The notes under the pieces are model-generated. The model saw only the letters and a list, made by a program, of their open reading frames with translations, did not search any database and was not told the origin of the DNA. The position numbers and the translations under genes were made by a program. From Bacillus zhangzhouensis (GTDB lineage: Bacteria; Bacillota; Bacilli; Bacillales; Bacillaceae), in assembly GCA_025809375.1 (NCBI GenBank), contig CP099514.1:248001-312000 (forward strand): 64,000 nt of DNA. The letters run 5' to 3'. This document shows, piece after piece, positions 59,013-64,000 of the stretch; within the stretch, counting starts at the first letter, position 1, and each line of letters begins with the position of its first letter.

Positions 59013-59885
59013 TTATTTGGAAATGTCGACATCTTCGACATCAGCATCAATTTTCTTAGAGACGTCTGCATGATGAAAGAATTTCTCAGAAATCTTTTTC
59101 ATTGTTCCGTCTTTTTTCATGTCGCTTAATACACGATTCAATTCTTTTTGAAGTTCTTTGTTGTCCTTCTTCATGACAAAACCCTGCTCATTCGGCATGT
59201 ATTTCAAGTCAGGGTGAATCGTAATATTTAATTTAGGAAATGCAGAAAGAGCCAGTGTCTGCAAGTAATAATCATTTAGAATGACATCTGTACGGCCGTT
59301 TGCAACATCCTTTAAGTATTGCTCGTTTGTCGCATTATCATAAATGACTTCCTTTGCACCGAACTGACGAGCGACATCCATGTAAATCGTCGTGGCAGCC
59401 CCTGCTGCTTTCTTTCCTTTTAAATCTTTTAAAGTTTTAATGCCAGATAAATCATCTTTCCGTACGATAGCTGTTCCGTAGGAATATTTATAAGGGGTTG
59501 AAAAGGCAAACTTGTCTTTTCTGTCATCTGTGATGTCGATATCATTTGCAGCGGCATCCACTTGACCAGAATTAATGGCGCTCAGCATCCCATCATAACC
59601 CATTTCTTTAAATTCTACTTTCACATCAAGACGTTTAAACGCTTCTTTGACAACTTCTACTTCATAGCCAGTTAATTGATCCTTGCCGTTAGATGTATCA
59701 TGATAAGACGTTGGATAAAGGGTGCCTGAAGTTGCAACCACAATTTTTCCCTTCTTTTTAATCTCATCCCATTTTGTGTCTCCAGATTGAGATGAGCCTG
59801 ATTGACTGCAAGCAGACAAGATAAGTATGAAAGCAGATACAACAAGCATGATCCATATAGGTTTTTTATGATAAAAACGACTCAT
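59013..59885 (-). CDS. yckB: Amino acid-binding lipoprotein YckB
   Basis: A 290-residue extracellular solute-binding protein of family 3. Signal peptide with lipobox ILSAC, lipidated Cys26. Typical ligand-site segments are YEVEVVKEAFKRLDV, VDAAANDIDITDDRKDKFAFS and GRTDVILNDYY. First gene of a two-gene operon with yckA. ATG follows GAGGAGGATTCTTAA. It captures an amino acid for YckA. Confidence 0.9.
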   Translation of the reverse strand: MSRFYHKKPIWIMLVVSAFILILSACSQSGSSQSGDTKWDEIKKKGKIVVATSGTLYPTSYHDTSNGKDQLTGYEVEVVKEAFKRLDVKVEFKEMGYDGMLSAINSGQVDAAANDIDITDDRKDKFAFSTPYKYSYGTAIVRKDDLSGIKTLKDLKGKKAAGAATTIYMDVARQFGAKEVIYDNATNEQYLKDVANGRTDVILNDYYLQTLALSAFPKLNITIHPDLKYMPNEQGFVMKKDNKELQKELNRVLSDMKKDGTMKKISEKFFHHADVSKKIDADVEDVDISK

Positions 59886-60062
59886 TTAAGAATCCTCCTC
59901 TATTTTTATACAAAACAAAACATAGCACGCTTTTTCTGTTAGGACAACGTTTTCAGAAGAAAAGTGAAAAAGTAAGAATATTATAGGCAATTTGTGTGTT
60001 GAAATCATGTATAAAAAAGGAAAGTGAGCGCAAAATAAAGGTGATTAAAGGAGGGAACAACC

Positions 60063-60395
60063 ATGATGAAAAAAATAAGCGGCTTGATCATCTTGTCGAT
60101 GATGCTGTTATTTGGTTTTCATAATGAAACGGCTCTTGGAGAAACACCTCAAATGGAAAAGCGCCCGGTGACACATCAAGTGAAATTAACAACAGAACAA
60201 CAAAAACAAATTGAAATCCTTGAACAGCAAATTCTTTCTAAGCGAAAAGAAGTCATTGAGAAATATGTACAGTATGGTGTGTTAACAAAGGAACAAGGCA
60301 TACACATCACGAAACGAATGGATGAGCATTACAATCACTTAAAGAATAACGGATTTGTTCCATTGCTGAAAAAACCACAGCACCATCGCCCATAA
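60063..60395 (+). CDS. yckD: Secreted DUF2680 protein YckD
   Basis: A 110-residue protein with an N-terminal signal peptide (hydrophobic residues 6-22, cut near ALGE) and a helical remainder containing KLTTEQQKQIEILEQQILSKRK. Same length as B. subtilis YckD and same place next to yckAB. ATG at 60063 follows AAGGAGGGAACAACC; the second ATG at 60066 is possible. Function is not known. Confidence 0.88.
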   Translation: MMKKISGLIILSMMLLFGFHNETALGETPQMEKRPVTHQVKLTTEQQKQIEILEQQILSKRKEVIEKYVQYGVLTKEQGIHITKRMDEHYNHLKNNGFVPLLKKPQHHRP

Positions 60396-60407
60396 TATTA
60401 TAATGAT

Positions 60408-60436
60408 GAAACCGGCAGCGGGTGGCCGGTTTTTTA
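60408..60436 (+). terminator. Terminator of yckD
   Basis: AAACCGG pairs with CCGGTTTTTT across CAGCGGGTGG. Confidence 0.85.
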
Positions 60437-60443
60437 TTGTTGA

Positions 60444-61208
60444 TCAGAAGGTGAGACTTTCCCCATCTTGTGGGATAAAAATGGCTTGATCTGCATAATG
60501 CTCTTGAATGTAAGCTTCTAAAGCAGCTCTTGTTAACAAGCAATGATTCACAGCTTCAAGATGACAAACGACAATTTGAGCTTTTGGCTGAGAACGGTGA
60601 ATGTCTAAAATTTCTTCCTTAGTCATTGTAATCGGATCACCTTCTAAAAATTGAGCTGCCCCACTATTGACCACAATGACATCTGGCTTGCATGTATTCA
60701 CAGCCTCTTTCGGTTCATCACACCAAATGGTATCACCTGCAATATAAAGGGTAGGTTCATCAGAATGAGAGAAAACAAAACCGCTGACCTGTCCCATCCG
60801 CTTCGCCGTTTCTCCTGTCCCATGCTGTCCGCCTGTACGTTTAATATGAATGCCGCAAATGTCCATTTCATCTTCAATGCATGTGACATGCTGAAATCCA
60901 GCTTCTTCAACTTCTTTTCGATCCTTCTCCGATTGAGTATAAATTGGTTGATCTTGAGCTAATTTCCTTTTGGCCTCATCGTCAAAATGATCCACATGTA
61001 AATGAGTGAGTAAGACAGCATCTGGGTGTAACAGACTGTCTAAATCTATATTTACAGGAAGCTCCACAATAGGATTGTTCAAATGTTGATTGGCTGTATG
61101 AGGGAACGGTGGATATGTTCCTTTTGGTGATAAAAAGGGATCGATTAAAAAAGTGGAATGACCGTAGTGAAGGTATAAAGTAGCATTGCGAATAAGTGTA
61201 ATTTTCAT
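60444..61208 (-). CDS. MBL-fold metallo-hydrolase
   Basis: A 254-residue metallo-beta-lactamase-fold hydrolase, UlaG-like. The metal motif THLHVDHFD (HxHxDH) is near residue 70; further ligands are likely in GGQHGTG, YIAGDTIWCD and VVCHLEAVNH. It should hydrolyse a small organic ester, lactone or phosphodiester in the cytoplasm. ATG follows GGAGACCTTTTT. It is divergent from the Lrp-type regulator gene, which may control it. Substrate not known. Confidence 0.88.
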   Translation of the reverse strand: MKITLIRNATLYLHYGHSTFLIDPFLSPKGTYPPFPHTANQHLNNPIVELPVNIDLDSLLHPDAVLLTHLHVDHFDDEAKRKLAQDQPIYTQSEKDRKEVEEAGFQHVTCIEDEMDICGIHIKRTGGQHGTGETAKRMGQVSGFVFSHSDEPTLYIAGDTIWCDEPKEAVNTCKPDVIVVNSGAAQFLEGDPITMTKEEILDIHRSQPKAQIVVCHLEAVNHCLLTRAALEAYIQEHYADQAIFIPQDGESLTF

Positions 61209-61323
61209 AAAAAGGTCTCCTTTTTTTCTGATTAAGTTTACAGTATATTAAAAGAGTTCTATGTGACAGAGGATCATGAAAGTCTTTCACCGGAAGGGCT
61301 TGATTTTTGAAAGAGGTGAGCCA

Positions 61324-61740
61324 ATGCTAGACCAAACAGATATGAATATTTTAAAAGAGCTATCAAAGAACAGCCGATTAACGATGAAAGCTCTAGGTGA
61401 AAAAGTTCATTTAACCGGCCAAGCTGTTGCAAATCGGGTGTTAAAGCTAGAAGAAGAAGGCGTGATTGAAGCATATACCATTTCAATTGATTGGCAGACA
61501 CAAAAGCCGATTCAAACCTTTTTGCAGCTCTATACCCGTAGTCATCATCATGAACCACTTCTGTCGTTTCTTTATGAAAAGGAAGAAATCAAGAATTTGT
61601 TCAAGATAAGTGGTGAGGGCTGTTATATGGCTGAAGGACATTTCTCCAGTCATGATGAACTTGATCAGTTTTTAACGGAGCTGACAAATTTCGCAAATTA
61701 CAAACTGTCTATTGCGGTTAAACGTCTCATTCATCAGTAA
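61324..61740 (+). CDS. Lrp/AsnC-family transcription regulator
   Basis: A 138-residue Lrp/AsnC-type regulator. N-terminal winged helix LDQTDMNILKELSKNSRLTM and helix-turn-helix LGEKVHLTGQAVANRVLKLE, followed by a RAM-like ligand domain. ATG at 61324 follows GAGGTGAGCC and gives the typical LDQTD start; the ATG at 61276 adds 16 atypical residues. It lies 27 bp before the acetyltransferase gene, its probable target or partner. Confidence 0.88.
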   Translation: MLDQTDMNILKELSKNSRLTMKALGEKVHLTGQAVANRVLKLEEEGVIEAYTISIDWQTQKPIQTFLQLYTRSHHHEPLLSFLYEKEEIKNLFKISGEGCYMAEGHFSSHDELDQFLTELTNFANYKLSIAVKRLIHQ

Positions 61741-61767
61741 TTGAAGAGGCGCAGGAGGAAAAGAACG

Positions 61768-62595
61768 ATGCAAAAATTAATCGAAAATCAAGCTGAACCG
61801 ATGACAAAGGAAAGAATCAAAGCAGACTTGGAACAACTTGGTGTGAAAAAGGGCATGATTTTATGTGTTCACTCATCTTTATCATCCATTGGCTGGGTAA
61901 ACGGAGGCGCTGTAGCCGTCATACAAGCATTGATGGAAACCTTAACAGAAGAGGGGACACTCATTATGCCGGCACAAACGTTAGAGCTTTCTGATCCTGC
62001 CGATTGGATCTATCCGCCTGTTCCTTATTCATGGTGGAAATCGATCAAAGAAACAATGCCGGCATTTGATCCAGCTTACACGACACCAGCAGCAATGGGA
62101 AAGGTGGCGGAAACATTTTGGAAATACCCAGGTGTGGCGAGAAGCAATCATCCCCATTTTTCATTCACAGCCTGGGGAAAAAGAAAACATGAAATTCTAA
62201 AACACCATGCGCTTTCCTTTGGATTAGGAGAGCATTCGCCTCTTGGCCGCATGTATGATCTTCATGCCCAAGTGCTGCTGCTTGGTACATCCTTTGAGAG
62301 CATGACAGCTTTTCATCTAGCTGAATACCGAATCCCTCAACAGGACCTCATGATAAGAGGAGCTCCTATTTTAGAAAATGGGTGGAAGGTATGGAAGGAG
62401 TACCAAGATATCATTACAAGAGAAGAACTATTTGAACAGATTGGCCGTGATTTTCTGCAATCAGGAGGCATCCATTATCACAGTCAAATCGGACATGCCA
62501 GTTCATATTTATTGCCAGTGAGAGAATCAGTAGACTATGCGGAAAAGTGGCTTGATCTATACGATCAATCGTCATCTACACTGTTTGGAAATTGA
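61768..62595 (+). CDS. Aminoglycoside 3-N-acetyltransferase family (AAC(3)-like)
   Basis: A 275-residue acetyltransferase of the antibiotic N-acetyltransferase (AAC(3)/YokD) family. HSSLSSIGWVNGGA is the family N-terminal signature, and GEHSPLGRMYDLHAQVLLLG carries the conserved His and CoA-binding region. ATG at 61768 follows AGGAGGAAAAGAACG; a TTG at 61741 is less likely. It acetylates an amine with acetyl-CoA; real aminoglycoside activity is not assured, as chromosomal Bacillus members are often inactive on clinical drugs. Forms an operon with the Lrp gene. Confidence 0.87.
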   Translation: MQKLIENQAEPMTKERIKADLEQLGVKKGMILCVHSSLSSIGWVNGGAVAVIQALMETLTEEGTLIMPAQTLELSDPADWIYPPVPYSWWKSIKETMPAFDPAYTTPAAMGKVAETFWKYPGVARSNHPHFSFTAWGKRKHEILKHHALSFGLGEHSPLGRMYDLHAQVLLLGTSFESMTAFHLAEYRIPQQDLMIRGAPILENGWKVWKEYQDIITREELFEQIGRDFLQSGGIHYHSQIGHASSYLLPVRESVDYAEKWLDLYDQSSSTLFGN

Positions 62596-62962
62596 CATAG
62601 TAAACGTCTTGATCAGGCTGCTGTGAGGTATAGCAGGTAAGCTGATAGTCGCCTTTTGGAATGGAGAAGGACAGTACATGGGCCATGACGCTTGTGATAT
62701 AAACTTGATCACTTGTATGCGTAAAGGGCACTGTAATGACTCTATCAACTGAGACTTGGGGCTTATCGCTATCTAATGTCACCATAATAGACACCTTTCC
62801 ATTATTGATTCCTTCAAAGGAAACTCCTTGATCTCCGATTGCGAATCCTTGAAGAATGTCCTCATCTGTCCAATCAATGACAGGTGGTGTTTCGCTTCCG
62901 GTGTATACCGTGATTTGGTGGTAGGAGACAGATAGAGAATAGGCTTGATTTAAGTGATTCAT
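62576..62962 (-). CDS. comJ: Competence protein ComJ (Nin), inhibitor of NucA
   Basis: A 128-residue protein of the ComJ family, known in B. subtilis as Nin, inhibitor of the DNA-entry nuclease NucA. Segments SLSVSYHQITVYTG and NFQTV at the end are as in that family. ATG at 62962 has AAGGAG 9 bases upstream. Its end overlaps the convergent acetyltransferase 3' end by 20 bp. In B. subtilis nucA directly precedes it in one operon; here a chemoreceptor relic separates them. Confidence 0.85.
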   Translation of the reverse strand: MNHLNQAYSLSVSYHQITVYTGSETPPVIDWTDEDILQGFAIGDQGVSFEGINNGKVSIMVTLDSDKPQVSVDRVITVPFTHTSDQVYITSVMAHVLSFSIPKGDYQLTCYTSQQPDQDVYYVNFQTV

Positions 62963-63055
62963 ATAAAAAACTCCTTTATTCATTAAATGATTGAAAGAGT
63001 GATTCTTGAAGAGAACAAGATGATTGTCGCCGTCTTGCGTTATTTGTTGTGTGAT

Positions 63056-63745
63056 CTAGATGTGAAATGGAGAGACCATTGCTTTTAAATCTTCTGCTAA
63101 ATGGGCAAGCGCTTCTGATGAAGCTGTTACTTCTTCCATTGCAGCAAATTGTTCTTCTGAAGATTGTGCCACTTCTTGGATAGTGCGGGTAATTTTTTCT
63201 GATGATGCACTTGTTTCTTCTGCGCTAGCCGACAGCTGCTCAGAGGATGTGGCCCACTAATTCAGACGTATTCATGACATTTAGAATGGTTTGATTTAGT
63301 TTTTCACGCATCTTATTGAAATGACCAGCCAGATCAGACAATTCATTACCGGCAGTATCCGTTACATTGATGGATAAATTACTCACCCTGCTTCATTTTT
63401 GATCGGCATATAAGCCGTTTGGTAATCTTTTCTAGCAACATTTGCTGTGCCGTCATCGTTTTCTCCTTTATCTAAAACAGTGGTCTTCACTTCAGTAGAG
63501 ACTTCTGTACCTACAGCTCGTTTCCCGTTTAACATGACATTCGTAGCAACACGGGTGTTTCCTTTGAATAGCTTGTCCTCTTAAATCTGCCACGAGCCTG
63601 CCACTTTTTCAGGTACCATTTGCTTGATGTTTTCTGTCATTTCGCGATTCACTGCATAATCAACAATTGCGGAAAAGATGATGAGGACACTTAAAAAGAT
63701 CAGCAAAATTTTGGCCCAATCCTCAAGTTTTCTCCTTTTCTTCAT
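63056..63745 (-). pseudogene. tlpC: Methyl-accepting chemotaxis receptor relic, TlpC-like
   Basis: On the minus strand an ATG at 63745 opens KKRRKLEDWAKILLIFLSVL, a chemoreceptor first membrane segment. A stop follows after VAGSWQI, then LNGKRAVGTEVSTEVK and YQTAYMPIKNEAG from a Cache-type sensor domain. A frameshift leads to a HAMP-like end, ELSDLAGHFNKMREKLNQTI. After another shift comes the last part of a signalling domain, SSEKITRTIQEVAQSSEEQF, to a stop at 63056-63058. The second membrane segment and most of the signalling coiled coil are deleted. Confidence 0.85.
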
Positions 63746-63870
63746 GCTTTTTGATCCCTTTAGGTATAAGGTAGATTATCTCTCCCTAACGATTATCGGC
63801 ATAAAAAAAGTGTTTAAAATACCTGCATGCAGTCATGTGAAATTTTTTTATATAGAAAAGGGAACGGGTG
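63746..63870. other. Spacer between chemoreceptor relic and nucA
   Basis: This 125-base AT-rich spacer contains no feature I can support. A short plus-strand frame covering it is a shadow. Confidence 0.4.
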
Positions 63871-64000
63871 CTAATCGATGATAAATTGAATTCTTTTGCC
63901 GTCAGGATCATCCGATAATTGATGACTTACCCAAGAGCCTGCGCCTCTATTATCTGAAGGGCGTACATATTTGACAGAAGCTCCTGTGCCTCCTTCTTTG
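63871..64000 (-). CDS. nucA: DNA-entry nuclease NucA, 3' end only
   Basis: The minus strand from the window edge reads [20 protein letters not shown], then [22 protein letters not shown] and a TAG at 63871-63873. This is the C-terminus of the NucA/NucB nuclease family; the KEGG and NRGAGSW motifs are typical. NucA cuts bound DNA at the cell surface during competence. Only 42 codons are inside the window, so the start and catalytic residues cannot be checked. Confidence 0.8.
   Translation of the reverse strand, partial: KEGGTGASVKYVRPSDNRGAGSWVSHQLSDDPDGKRIQFIID

Overview
The window is low-GC Firmicute chromosome. Gene content and order match a Bacillus of the B. pumilus / safensis / altitudinis type: glnT-glsA-glnK-glnL, cwlJ, yceCDEF/GH, opuAA-AB-AC, amhX, ycgA, ldh-lctP, ycgF-G-H-I, nadE, aroK, cah, ycgL, putB-putC-putR, yckA-yckB, yckD, comJ and nucA run largely as in B. 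subtilis. The species assignment is inference from synteny and remembered protein similarity, because no database search was possible. No rRNA, tRNA or CRISPR array was recognised.

Layout. 1-5.4 kb: an IS3-type transposase relic cut by the window edge, then glutamine transporter/glutaminase genes divergent from their two-component system. 5.6-13 kb: a patchy stretch with a SEC-C/HTH protein, an IolS-like reductase, a DUF5105-like lipoprotein, cwlJ, an acyltransferase and at least four gene relics. 13.2-23.3 kb: a tellurite-resistance-like (Ter) stress locus, with three TerD proteins, TerC, a four-gene aldolase/phosphoribosyltransferase/StiP/HAD module, YceG and TelA. 23.6-30.8 kb: OpuA glycine betaine ABC transporter, a hydrolase, an SDR relic, AmhX and YcgA. 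30.9-39.2 kb: Rex-controlled ldh-lctP, then the kanosamine cluster ntdR / ntdA-ntdB-ntdC-glcP. 39.3-44.8 kb: ycgF, ycgG, ycgH, ycgI, nadE, aroK. 44.8-49.7 kb: an accessory cassette (DapA-like lyase, LacI regulator, MFS permease) lying between aroK and a deleted second aroK copy. 49.7-57 kb: nitrilase-family hydrolase, cah, ycgL and proline catabolism genes without putP. 57-64 kb: a frameshifted arsB, yckA-yckB, yckD, a metallo-hydrolase, an Lrp regulator with an AAC(3)-like acetyltransferase, comJ, a chemoreceptor relic and the 3' end of nucA.

The genes form stress and metabolic units. The Ter locus combines TerD/TerC/TelA proteins with enzymes that look able to build a phosphoribosylated, nucleoside-like small molecule. 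OpuA imports osmoprotectant. Ldh and LctP handle lactate under redox control. NtdA-C make kanosamine from glucose 6-phosphate beside a glucose permease. PutB-PutC oxidise proline to glutamate under PutR.

The region also shows ongoing decay and insertion: ten gene or transposase relics, one gene terminator split by a small element with inverted ends and a 4-bp duplication, another terminator hairpin duplicated around a 145-bp insert, and an aroK duplication scar bordering the catabolic cassette.
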